A stretch of 64,000 nt of DNA from Nemophila menziesii (lineage: Eukaryota > Streptophyta > Magnoliopsida > Boraginales > Hydrophyllaceae): contig JARWIR010000016.1 in NCBI GenBank assembly GCA_029959085.1, positions 22,825,499 to 22,889,498 of the forward strand, given 5' to 3'. Shown here one piece after another: positions 10,868-22,129 of this stretch; the stretch's first letter is position 1; every line of letters starts with the position of its first letter. Both the position numbers and the translations under genes were made by a program. The notes below the pieces were generated by a model, which was given only the letters and a program-made list of their open reading frames with translations, searched no databases and was not told where the DNA came from.

Positions 10868-11392
10868 TTAATTCCGATAATCCGTTTTATATGTTGCTAC
10901 AAAAAAAGATTTTCCGAATTCCACAACACGCGCGCGTTCGTGATTTTTTTTTAATATAAAAGATCACAATTAAATCCAAAAAATTCAGAAGAAATAAAAA
11001 ATTATATTTATTGACGGGGCAAGTATATATCTACATCTGAGAATTTATTTGATTTATTTTATTTTTAAATTTTGATATTCAATTTTATGTGTTCCTACAA
11101 TACACAAAATATATTTATGTATGGGGCAACGCCTAATTAATTACGCGGAGAATGTAAATATTCCCTATTAATTACAACTTCAACTTAATTCCCAATTAAG
11201 CACAAAATATTACCCAATTACCAAAATATCCTTCCATCTATTATTAATTACTTTAATTATATATTTTATTAATTATAATTTAATGTTTATTTATTTTTTT
11301 TAGTTTTTTTAAAAATATTTATTTATTTTTAATATTTTTTTTCGAAATATTTTTTTTTCTAAATTTTTTTTTTCCCGAAGATTTTGTCATTA

Positions 11393-12060
11393 TGTGTAGT
11401 AGTAACACACAAGTCCATACTGTTTTGTGTTACTGTAACTCATACATCAAGCAATTGTGTGTTACATTAACACAGAATCAGATGTTCAGACTATTTGTAC
11501 ACTATTATCTATTACTGTGTACAAATATTCTGTATATCTTATTCTGTGTTCCTGCAACACACAATTGTTATTTGTGTGTGTTTAAGCAACGCAAAACTGT
11601 AAATGACACACAAGTCCATACTGTTTTGTGTTACTGTAACTCACACATCAAGCAATTGTGTGTTACATTAACACACAATCAGATGTTCAGACTATCTGTA
11701 CAATATTATCTATTACTGTGTACAAATATTCTGAATATCTTATTCTGTGTTCCTGCAACACACAATTGTTATTTGTGTGTGTTTAAGCAACGCAAAACTG
11801 TAAATGATAAACGCATTGTGTGTCTTACCAACACAAAACCTATACTGTTGTGTGTTACTGTAACACATACTTCCAGTAATTGCGTGTTGCATGAACACAT
11901 AATCAGCCTACATGTACATTAATATTCTGTCTATCTGATTTTGTGTTCATGTATCACACAATTTGTTATTTATGTGTGTTTAAGCAACTCAATATTATAC
12001 ATGTTGGGTGTTCATGCAACACACAACACATATGATTTTGTGTTACTTTAACACACAATT
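11393..12060. repeat. Core array of TGTGT...ACACA palindromes with a 201-bp tandem duplication
   Basis: An imperfect palindrome of about 17 bp (for example TGTGTTACATTAACACA and TGTGTTCCTGCAACACA) recurs every 30-60 bp. A 201-bp unit beginning ACACAAGTCCATACTG near 11406 is repeated from 11607. Because 201 is divisible by three, a long spurious ORF runs through both copies; it is not treated as a gene. Confidence 0.85.
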
Positions 12061-12433
12061 TCATATGTACTAATCCTACATCATGTTATTATGAAAAAAA
12101 AAATTCGGGGAAAAATATCTCAAAAAAAAAAAATTTGGAAAAAAAAATTCCGGGGAAAAAAAATCTTGAAAAAAAAATTCGAAAAAAAAAATTTCGAAAA
12201 AAAAATGAAAAAATAAATTATTTAAAAAAATGAAAAAATAAATTCAGAAATTAAATATAAATATATAATAAAATAAAAAACCATATAAGGGCAATAATGG
12301 AAGGTATATATGACCATGTGCTTATTTGAGAATTAAGTTGAAAATTTGTGAGTAAGAAGGAAGTAATTTCCTCCTTCCTTTTTTTTTAAAATGAAAAGTG
12401 AGGAAGTGTAATTAATTGGGAATTATCTCCTTA

Positions 12434-13195
12434 TGTATTCCTGTAACACAAAAAATTATAAAATCAATCTAAAGGATTCTCTACTTCAACAAAATCGTTT
12501 TTTCTCTTTATTAATCACATATACAATATTTGTACTCGTTTTTAACTATCTTGATGTATTAACTTTTTGTCCAACCCTTCTTTAATATTTTGTGTGTTGC
12601 TATAATACACAATACATACATTTGTGTTTTACAGTAACACACAAATTCATTTTTTCTCTTCCAGTCAAACTGGTCGGTTTGTGTGTTCATGTGATACACA
12701 AAATCACAGACTAAACATGGCATGACTAAAAGAGAATACATGATTTTGTGTGTTGCTTTAATACACAAATAACTATTTTGTTATTAGATCAACACACAAA
12801 TAACAAAAAGATGTTGGACAAAAAGATAATACATCAAGATAGTAAAAAACAAATAAGAATAGGGAATATGCAATTAATAAAGAGACAAAATGATTTTGTT
12901 AAAGAATAGAATGTTTTAGATTGATTCTATGATTTTGTGTGTTACAGTAATACATAAATATATTTTTGTGTACTGTAGGAACACAAAAAACTGAATATCG
13001 AAAGTTAAAAATAAAATCAAAAAATTAAGAAAAAAATTGTTGATGTAGATAGGAACTTGCCCCGTCAAAAAATAATTTTTTTTAAATTTTTCTGATTTTT
13101 TGGATTTGATTATGATTTTTTATAAAAAAATTCATGGACGCGCGCGTGTTCTGTAATTTAGAAAATCTTTTTTTGTGTGTTATAGCAAACACAAA
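12434..13195. repeat. Second set of TGTGT...ACACA palindromes
   Basis: The same motif recurs in the right half (near 12434, 12590, 12622, 12680, 12744, 12935, 12967 and 13175), with variants such as TGTGTTGCTATAATACACA. Short ORFs here are motif artefacts. Confidence 0.75.
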
Positions 13196-13379
13196 ACGGA
13201 TTATCAAAGTAAATAAATAAATCAATCAAACATAAATAAATAAATAAATTAAAAAAACCATATACGTAAATATTAATTTGTCTCGTCTAAAAATGCAATT
13301 TTTTTATTTTTACGATTTTTTTAAAATTAGTTATGAATTTTTTTTTAAAAAAAAAAATCACGCACGTGTGATAGATTTA

Positions 13380-13695
13380 GTTGGTGGTGACGGAACTAGT
13401 CGGTGGCGGTTATAGGTGAAGGTGGTGGTCGACGGAGAATAATGGTGGTGATGGTGGTAGGTGGGGGTGGTGGTAGGGGTGGAGATGGTGGTGGTGGGAA
13501 AGGTGGTAGGGGTGTTGGGGTGGTTGTGGTGGTGGGTGGTTGGGTGGGTGGTGGTGGGAGTGGTGGGGGTAGTGGGTGGTGGTGGGAGTGGTGGGTGGTG
13601 GTGGGGGGTGGTGGTCGGTGGAAAATGTGTGAGGTGGTACTGATAGTCGGTGGTAAATGCATGAGATGGTTGTGGTGGTGGTCACTGGTCAGTGG
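13380..13695. repeat. GGTGG-rich low-complexity tract
   Basis: Dense GGTGGTGGG sequence, the partner of the CCACC tract at 10537-10665. All ORFs on both strands are Gly/Val-, Pro- or His-rich repeat translations. The purine-rich strand could form G-quadruplexes. Confidence 0.85.
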
Positions 13696-13930
13696 TGGTG
13701 GCCGGATATTATAATAAAAAGAAAAGAAAATAAATAAATAATATATTATGAATATTATATAATAAAAAAAATTAAAATGACATTATGCATAATAGTGGAA
13801 GGTAAATATGACAACGTGTTTAAATTGGAATTGTCTTTTAAACTATGAGTAAGTATGACGAATTTTCCTTTTTTTTTTTTGGAAATGAAATTTGAGGATT
13901 CGTAATTATTTGGGAACTATCAATTTTCAA

Positions 13931-14300
13931 TATATAATAATTGAGAATAAATATACTAAACAATATATAATATTGTAAATTAAACTATATTTAATTAGTA
14001 TAAAATTCTGTAATTATTATTTGAAAAAATAAAAAACAAGATTAGATTTAGTAAATAAATAGAGAGTTATCGACAAAAAAATAAAATTAATAAAGAGTCA
14101 AATAATTCAATTCTATAATTATTGGGTTAATAAAATTTATTTAAAAAATAAAAATACTTTGATTTTTATTCTGATCGGACATGTCCTCAGAGACGCGCGG
14201 GCTAACCGTCCGACTTGATAGTTTTAAAGTTTTAAAAGAATTAAGCTAATGCTGTCTATACTTTTTGGCAGCAAGTTAGATTTAAAAAAAACTAATTATA
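13931..14300. other. AT-rich stretch, nothing recognised
   Basis: No supported feature apart from a short GC-rich patch near 14185-14210. Confidence 0.35.
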
Positions 14301-15150
14301 TATTAAGGCCATGACTTTAACATTCACAGACAAAAGTCTAATCCTAATCAGCTAGTTGAAACCCAATTAAAAAGAAAAAAAAGCCCAAAAACCTCTTACC
14401 TTTCCCTCTTAATCACTGTGAAAACCAAAAAAAACCTATTAGGTTTTGGAAATTATAAAACCAACCCTTTATGTTCTCTCATCTCTCACACTCTTTCTCT
14501 TACCGTCCCACTCGACTCTCACCATCCCACCTCCACCTTTGCTGCTACTCTCTTAAACCAGAAACTGCCGTTCGTGGACCATATCTCACCTTCCTACCGT
14601 TCTCCTGCTCACAAAAACCGACGCCACTCGGATCTCACCATCCCAACTCCATCTTCGCCGCCATTCGGATCTCACCATACCCTCGAGAAAACCGACGCCA
14701 CCAGATCTCACCTCCCCACCATCCTACAACAGAAAATCGTCGCTCTTTTGCACCAGAGCCCCGCCATTATCCTACACTCCGCCCTCCACCAGATCTCACC
14801 TCCTTCGCGTTGTCTGCACAAGCACCCGTCCACCTTCCCGCCGCTTCTCTCCTGGAGAAGAAAACCGTCGTCACAGTGTCACGTTCTCTACCATAAAATG
14901 AAACTAACGTTCTCAGATCTGAAAGTCGTTTCAGATCTATTAAAGTTTTGGCTTTTTTATTACCGCCGCCATGAAGTCCTTTATCGTGAACCTCGACCTT
15001 CGCCTTGAGCCTCCACCTTCGACATCTGAGATCTAGTAAGTTTTTTTTTCTCAATTACCATCTCAGATTTGTTGTTTTTCGCTTGTGATTTAAATCTTCG
15101 TTTGTTTGCAGGTAAAACGAGGCCTTGGGTCTAGCCATGAGATTTTTTTT
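14300..15150 (+). other. Leader-like GC-richer island, possibly a 5' exon and short intron of a lost gene or TE
   Basis: Base composition differs sharply from its flanks: pyrimidine-rich, full of CTCACC, CCATCC and TCTC, as in plant 5' UTRs. A plausible intron runs from GTAAGT at 15036 to TTTGTTTGCAG ending at 15111. ORFs at 14418-15008 and 14471-14896 are Ser/Pro/His-rich and overlap in different frames, which argues against real coding. No family recognised. Confidence 0.3.
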
Positions 15151-16730
15151 TTCTGTTCTATTTTTGGCTTAGGGTACATCCCAATGATTTGATTGTTTTT
15201 TTGTATCTGCAATTGTGAAGTTGAGTAGATAGGGTACAACCCCCATGGTACATCGATTGGACATGGACAAAAACGGGTAAGGTCTTATGACTTGGCTTGG
15301 GTACAACCCCTAGGTTACAGTAAATGGACGTTGAGATAGACAAAACCGAAAATGATATTAGAACTCAATTATATAAAAAATCACATTACAAAAATTAAAA
15401 ACCGGCATATACGTACCCTCGGGGAAAATAGGTCTGCACCTTTGCACAAGGGTATTAATTAAAAAATAAAAATAGTGATCAAGGGTAAATAGGTAAAATT
15501 TCAAATCCAAAAATTAATGTAGGCCTTATATAGAACAAATATGTAGTTTGGCCTTATAAAATATTCTAGTTGGGTTTTAGGTTCTATTTTGTATTTTCCT
15601 CTTTATCCAAGTAGCTAAATAAATATAATAGTTCATACAATTGGAGTAATAAATTAAACTTTGTCATTTTAGAAAAAATGCAAAATAATTCTTTTTGTCA
15701 AAATAAAGGTTTGTCATTTATCATCAAAACTGTTTGGAGGGATTGCCATGAGTTTTATGAAGGCTTTTTTTTAGTATGTAATATAGATAATTATAGGGAT
15801 GTTATGGATTCTTAGCATTTTATGTTATAAAACTAACATAAATTAAAGAGCAGGGGTAATTGGACCTTCATGGGTTAGTTTAGGGGATAAATTGATATAT
15901 TTTTCAATTCAGTGATGTTTTAAGCCACCCGGAAAATGTCCAAGGGAGGTATCAACTATTCGCCCAACGATAAAAATGATATTATTGAGTTAGTAGGCTA
16001 GGCTATTATTACGGGCACTAGTTGGTCGGGGATGATTTAGGCTTTTGGATTCCAGTGAAGTGGTTGGGACCATATTCGAAGAAGACTGAGAGTGCTTGGC
16101 GAAAATCCATTACCTGACTGCTATCGATACATATTTATTATTTATGCCACATGTTTCTTCTTTAAAGTCTTTCGAACTCGTATCTTTACTCTTTTTTCGT
16201 TAATTCCCTTTTCTAGGGTTTATTCAGGCCCCTTATATATCTACTTGCCCATCCCTATCTCATATTATTTTACTTCTTACTGACATATTCCTCAATTATT
16301 TCATGGGGAGAAAGGCTTTTTTTTATAGAGTTAAAGGCTTTGCTAATATCGGTAATCGCCCTTTTGGACGACAATATGATCATTCCCTCAAAAGACATCG
16401 TGATTTTCCTTCAAAATCTTCTTCTTTGCCTCCTCCTAAACAATATTTCTCATGACAACCCCACTCCTCTTCCAAATAAACCTTTACTAACATTATACTA
16501 AATAAAGGTTCAAAGAATGTTTCGTGAGACTTGATTTAGCTTCTTCTCAAACCAAACCCTTCTACTTCCAGGGATGAATGCTAACTGTTAAACACTTAAT
16601 GCGGTGAGACCCTGGAGACTTTTGTTGTGGATCTGGATTGCACCCTTCTGATTTTTTAACCTCTTTACCTAAAATATGACATTTCCCTTTGAACTGGTGC
16701 TTGGGTATTAAAGAAGCAAAATCTTCATTA
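15151..16730. other. Unassigned stretch before Copia-2
   Basis: Contains the loosely repeated phrase GGGTACAACCCC (about 15230 and 15300) and nothing else that can be named. The ORF at 16092-16283 has no recognisable motif. Confidence 0.35.
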
Positions 16731-16735
16731 TATCG

Positions 16736-17072
16736 TCTTGGAGTATGAATTCACTTCTAGAACAGAACAAAATGAAGAAAATGGATAGCAATAAATATGA
16801 GGGACTATTATGCGATTAATAAAAGTTTGATCAAGAATCTGTTAGTTAGTTAGTTTGTTAGCTTTCCAGCTGTAATCTAGCTGTGTTTCAGATGAATTAG
16901 ATGTAGCTTAAACATGTATATATATACTCGTGTATTACATTACTTAATTACTTAATAAAACAGATTCTATCTTCCTCTCTCTCTCTCTTGTTCTTCATCT
17001 TCTGCATCTTCTTGTAAAAGCTTGCTTCTCGCCATTAATGGCTTCTTGTTTCTCTACTTCTATCACTTAACA
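16736..17072 (+). repeat. Copia-2 5' LTR
   Basis: 337 bp, begins TCTTGGAGTATG and ends CACTTAACA. It contains a TATATATA element near 16917 followed by AATAAAAC near 16955, and a CT repeat near 16975-16988. Confidence 0.95.
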
Positions 17073-17084
17073 TGGTATCAGATG
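17073..17084 (+). promoter_or_regulatory. Copia-2 primer-binding site
   Basis: TGGTATCAGATG immediately follows the LTR and matches the initiator-tRNA-Met primer site, with a change at the end. Confidence 0.88.
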
Positions 17085-17158
17085 TAAAACACTAAATTCC
17101 GCACTAATCACACTCCTCTACTCTCTCTTCTCTATTCCTTAACGCTATACTATAAACA

Positions 17159-20100
17159 ATGTCTTCAAATACACCTATTTATGAAGATTTTTCAAGTCCT
17201 TACTACTTGCATCCTAGTGAAAATATCGGCATCTCTCTCGATTCGGAGATCCTTACAGGCGACAACTACTTATCTTGGGCTCGCGCTATTGAGATAGCTC
17301 TCTCTGTGAAAAATAAACTCGGATTCGTCAATGGTGATATACCTCAGCCTTCGCTAACTGATCTCACTCTTTTCTCTGCTTGGACTCGTGCTAACAATTT
17401 GGTACTCTCTTGGATTCTTAACTCTATCTCTAAATAAATTAGGAGTAGCTTGCTATATGTTAATTCTGCACATGAGTTATATAATGAAATCAAAACACGC
17501 TTTTGTAAGTCTAATGGTACGCGTGTTTATCAACTTGAAAAGTTACTAAGCTCAATTACTCAATCTTCTTCTTCAATTTCTGAGTATTTTGCAAAATTCA
17601 AATCACTTTGGGATGAATATGTCCATTTTCGCCCAAATCCTACATGTTCTTGTGGCTTTATGAATCAATGTACTTGCAAACTTCTTGATACAATCGTAGA
17701 AAGACAACAAACTGATTTCATTATCAAGTTCTTAATCGGGTTGAATGAATCCTACTCAGCTGCTAGAAGTCAGATCCTCTTAATGGATCCTCTTCCCAAA
17801 ATCAACTCTGTTTTCGCTATGTTGATTCAAGAAGAAAGTCAAAGGGAATTAACAACTTTTTCTGAGCCTACTCAGGCGTTTTATGTAAGAAATGTGCAGA
17901 AATCTAATACTTATGGAGATAAGAAGAAGACACTTTGTACTCATTTTGGATACACAGGACATACAATTGAAAAATCCTTCCAATTACATGGATATCCAAT
18001 TGGATGGACTGGACCAAGAGGTAAAAGAAACTACAACAATTTCTCATCTAACTCAAAGGAAAATTGTGTTACAGTTTCTCAAGAATCAACACAAGATTCT
18101 AAAAGTCTTAGCTCTTTTGAGTTTACTCCTGAGGAGATTAGTAAACTCATCGCTCTAGCTCATAACTCAACCTCTACTCTTCCTGCAGTTCACCAAGTCT
18201 CAACTCAAGAAGGTAATTCTCTTCACTCTTCTTGGATTTTAGACACTGGTGCAACTGATCACTTAATATTTTCACCTTCATTTTATACGGATTCTTACCA
18301 TTCTACAAATATCTCTGTATCTTTACCTAATGGAAAAGTGGTTCAGGCTGATTATACAGGACATATATATATATATAAATAAGTATATAACCTTGAAGAA
18401 TGTTCTATGTGTGTCATTATTCAAACACAATTTACTCTCCATTTCAAAGTTAACTAAGGAATCTCAGGTCTTGGTGTCTTTCTTTCCTACATATTGCTTA
18501 TTGCAGGATTCAAAGTCCAAGAAGATGATTTGGACTGCATATGAACTCAATGGCCTATACTATCTTCATACTCCTTCTCAATCATCTTGTTTTCATTCAG
18601 TTACAACTCAGAAGTTAGACATTTGGCACTCAAGACTTGGTCATGCTTCAAAGGCTAAACTTCAAGCTTTAAAGACAGTTGATTCTTCCATTACTTTCTT
18701 ACCTTCTAATGTTTGTGAAACTTGTTCTTTTGCAAAACAAAAAAGACTTGTATTTCCCATTTCTAATTCTAAATCTTCTTCAAGCTTTGAACTTGTACAT
18801 TGTGACATATGGGGCCCTCTTAAACATGTATCTTACACAGGACATAGATATTTTCTCACCATTGTTGATGATTTTTCAAGATGTACTTGGATTTATATGA
18901 TGTCAAACAAGTCTGAAGTTGGTTCTCATTTGCTATCTTTTTATAATCTTGTTCATACTCAATTTGATATCAAGATAAAGAAGATTAGAAGTGATAATGG
19001 TGTAGAGTTCAATCTTAACTCATTCTATTCTACTAATGGAATCATACATCAAACTTCCTGTGTTGAGACTCCTGAGCAAAATGGTTTGGTAGAGAGGAAG
19101 CATCAACACTTACTCACAACTGCTAGAGCTTTGATGTTCCAATCTAAGCTTCCCATTCAATTTTGGTCTGAAGCTATACTCACTTCAACTCACATTATTA
19201 ACAGGTTACCTACTCCTCTCTTAAACAACAAATCACCTTATCAAATCCTCTATAACAAACCCCCTACACTTAGTCATCTAAGAGTCTTTGGGTGCTTGTG
19301 TTTTGCCTCAACTTTGAAACAAGGTAGAACAAAGTTTGATTCCCGAGCTACAAAATGCATTTTTCTAAGCCACCCTCTCTATACAAAAGGATACAAACTG
19401 TTAAACATTGAAACCAACACAACATTTATATCTAGAAATGTTGTTTTTCATGAATCTATCTTTCCATTCTCCAACACCTCTTCCTCAGATAACCTTCACA
19501 CATTTCTTTTTCCACCTTCAAACCCAATATACACTGAGATCACTTCAAAAACCACCACACTCCCTATACAAACATCCACTACTCTACATGTTTCACCTCA
19601 TACTTATTCTACTTCAGATAATCTTCCTCCAAATCAAAATATTGATCCACCTCCATTAACCAAGCCTACAAGAACTAGAAATGCTCCAGCCTACCTAAAA
19701 GATTACATATGCCCCACTAAAGCCTTATACTCCTCCCTTACATCAACCAATTCTCAGACACAATCTTCTACTCTATATCCTATCCAAGATTTTCTATCTA
19801 CATCTCGTTTATCTCAGTCATATACTCATTTTATAGCTTCTATTAGTTCTCAAACTGAACCTACATCCTATAAACAAGCTTCAACTTCTCCTGAATGGAT
19901 GAGAGCCATACAAAATGAGCTTACTGCTCTTGAAGGTAATCATACATGGTCTATTGTTCCTCAAACTGATTCAATGAAACCTATTGGAAGTAAATGGGTT
20001 TTCAAGCTCAAATATAAAGCTGATGGTACACTTGAAAGATATAAAGCAAGGCTTGTTGCTAAAGGCTATAATCAACAAGAAGGATTGGATTTTTTTGATA

Positions 20101-21359
20101 CTTTTTCACCTGTTGCAAAGGTGACTTCTATTAGACTAATGCTTGCTCTTGCTTCATCAAATCAATGGCATTTACATCAACTTGATGTAAACAATGCCTT
20201 TCTTCATGGTGAATTAAATGAGGTAGTATACATGAAGGTGCCCCATGGCCTTAAAGCCCCTCCTAACTCAGTTTGTAGACTAAACAAGAGCTTATATGGC
20301 TTAAAACAAGCTTCTAGACAATGGTTTGCTAAGCTTTATACTGCTCTTATAACTTATGGTTTCATCCATTCCAATAGTGATTACAGCCTATTTACTAAAG
20401 GTACTTCTTCAAATTTTATTGCACTATTGGTGTATGTAGATGACATAATCATCACTAGTGGCTCTTTATCTGAAATCAACAAGATCAAATTTTTTCTCCA
20501 CTCTGAATTCACCATCAAAGACTTAGGGGAGTTGAAATTTTTTCTTGGTATTGAGGTTGCAAGAAGCTCTAAAGGTATATCATTATGTCAGAGAAAATTT
20601 GCTCTAGACATACTTACTGAATGTGGTGTTCTTGGCTCCAAACCTGTTGCCTTTCCAATGTAGTCTACTTTGAAACTTAAACAAGATGAAACAGGTTTAT
20701 TAGACAATGCTTCTTCTTACTGAAGATTGATTGGAAGGTTGTTGTATCTAACTATAACTAGACCTGACTTGACTTACTCTATCACTTGTTTAAGCCAATT
20801 TCTTTCTAAACCATCAATAAATTATTGGAATGCTGCGCAACGTGTTCTAAGTTATCTCAAACTTACAATTGGACAGGGTATATTTTACTCCTCTGCTTCA
20901 CCAATCAAATTGAAAACATATTGTGATTGTGATTGGTCCGGTTGTTTGGATTCTCGACGAAGTATCACAGGTTATTGCATATTTTTAGGCGATTCTTTGA
21001 TCTCTTGGAAGAGTAAGAAGCAATCTACAATAAGTAGATCCTCAACTGAAGCTGAGTATAGAGCTCTTGCGACAACAACTTGTGAAATTCAGTGGTTATT
21101 ATATGCTTTAAATGACTATAGAATTTCTCATCCTTCTTTAGCCCTTATGTACTCGGATAGTAAGTCGGCTATAGCAATGTCCACTAATCCAATTCAACAT
21201 GAAAGAACTAAACACATAGACCTTGATTGTAAGATCACACAAGAGAAAATTCAGGATGGAACTATCAAGCTTTTTTACATTCCTTCTTCCTTACAATTAG
21301 CTGATATATTTACTAAACCATTGGGTTCTCTTGCGTTCATAATAATATTAGCAAGCTGA
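17159..21359 (+). pseudogene. Copia-2 gag-pol polyprotein with nonsense mutations and a frameshift
   Basis: Starts at ATG 17159 (MSSNTPIYEDF). Gag is followed by a knuckle near 17936 that has lost two Cys (CTHFGYTGHTIEKS), protease WILDTGATDH at about 18233, integrase with HCDIWGP, IRSDNG and VERKH retaining D, D and E (18797-19095), RT with YVDD at 20433-20444, and RNase H (YCDCDWSGC, STEAEY, YSDSKSA) ending with ADIFTKPLG. Lesions: TAA at 17435-17437 in frame; an AT-repeat slip near 18364-18380 shifting the frame; TAG at 20661-20663 and TGA near 20721, both in frame with the following RNase H. Otherwise near intact. Confidence 0.93.
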
Positions 21360-21394
21360 ATCTTACTAATATCCATCTTCCACTTGTGGGGGGA

Positions 21395-21730
21395 TCTTGG
21401 AGTATGAATTCACTTCTAGAACAGAACAAAATGAAGAAAATGGACAGCAATAAAGATGAGGGACTATTATGCAATTAATAAAAGTTTGATCAAGAATCTG
21501 TTAGTTAGTTAGTTTGTTAGCTTTCCAGCTGTAATCTAGCTGTGTTTTAGATGAATTAGATGTAGCTTAAACATGTATATATATAATCGTGTATTACATT
21601 ACTTAATTACTTAATAAAACAGATTCTATCTTCCTCTCCTCTCTCTTGTTCTTCATCTTCTGCATCTTCTTGTAAAAGCTTGCTTCTCGCCATTAATGGC
21701 TTCTTGTTTCTCTACTTCTATCACTTAACA
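21395..21730 (+). repeat. Copia-2 3' LTR
   Basis: 336 bp, direct repeat of 16736-17072 with about six differences, including a shorter CT repeat. Preceded by the polypurine tract at about 21384-21394. Confidence 0.95.
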
Positions 21731-22129
21731 TATCGTGATCTGGCATCGAGAATCGATTAGGATTATTTACATATGATACATAAAACATGGCCTTTCATAA
21801 ATGCATCTCTCGCTTCTTCCTTTAGCGGGGATTTGTTGCTTTCCCAACTTCCATGAAGAAGATGAAGACATATATTCTCCTTTTTTCTCATATTGGTAGA
21901 TTGTTAAAGTAGTTTTCTCCAGTTGTTTGAATGATGGTTTAATGCTGGGTTGTCTTTACTCTTCTATATATAGACTATATACATGGCTACAAATGCAGTT
22001 TTCTTAATTAATCTTCTTTTCTTGCTATGCGTCTTATATTTCCCTTCGTGGTTCCTGACTTGTTGTGGTAACTTTCCTAGAGATGAGCATTTTATGACAA
22101 ATTAATGATTTTATATAGAATTTACCTTT

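Larger units (their letters stand above)
10323..13930. mobile_element. Giant nested foldback (inverted-repeat) element, about 3.6 kb
   Basis: The left and right halves are reverse complements over most of their length. Matched pairs include: an outer end block at 10325-10460 with 13780-13930; a CCACC-rich tract at 10537-10665 with GGTGG-rich 13380-13690; GACGAGACAAATTAAT near 10775 with its complement near 13275; CACGCGCGCG near 10928 with 13140; GACGGGGCAAGT near 11012 with 13060. An inner end block (GGGGCAACGCCTAATTAATT, 11119 on) resembles the outer one and pairs with about 12270-12430. The centre holds a palindrome array. No transposase ORF is seen, so it is non-autonomous; the superfamily is not resolved. 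Confidence 0.75.
16736..21730 (+). mobile_element. Full-length Ty1/Copia retrotransposon (Copia-2), young, coding region damaged
   Basis: 4,995 bp with LTRs at 16736-17072 and 21395-21730, flanked by a perfect 5-bp duplication TATCG (16731-16735 and 21731-21735). The primer site abuts the left LTR and the tract TGTGGGGGGATC abuts the right one. The domain order gag-protease-integrase-RT-RNase H defines Copia, with a protein resembling the RE1/RE2 type. About six differences separate the two LTRs, pointing to a recent insertion. Confidence 0.95.

Noticed and set aside
11392..11922. 176-aa Cys-containing repetitive ORF
   Set aside because: Its repeat is the 201-bp DNA duplication; the frame survives only because 201 is divisible by three, and both strands are governed by the palindromes.
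13396..13714. Gly/Val- and Pro/His-rich ORFs on both strands
   Set aside because: Low-complexity GGTGG translation in several frames at once.
14418..15008. 196-aa Ser/Pro/His-rich ORF as a gene
   Set aside because: Overlaps another long frame of equal quality and has UTR-like composition; kept only as a leader-like region.
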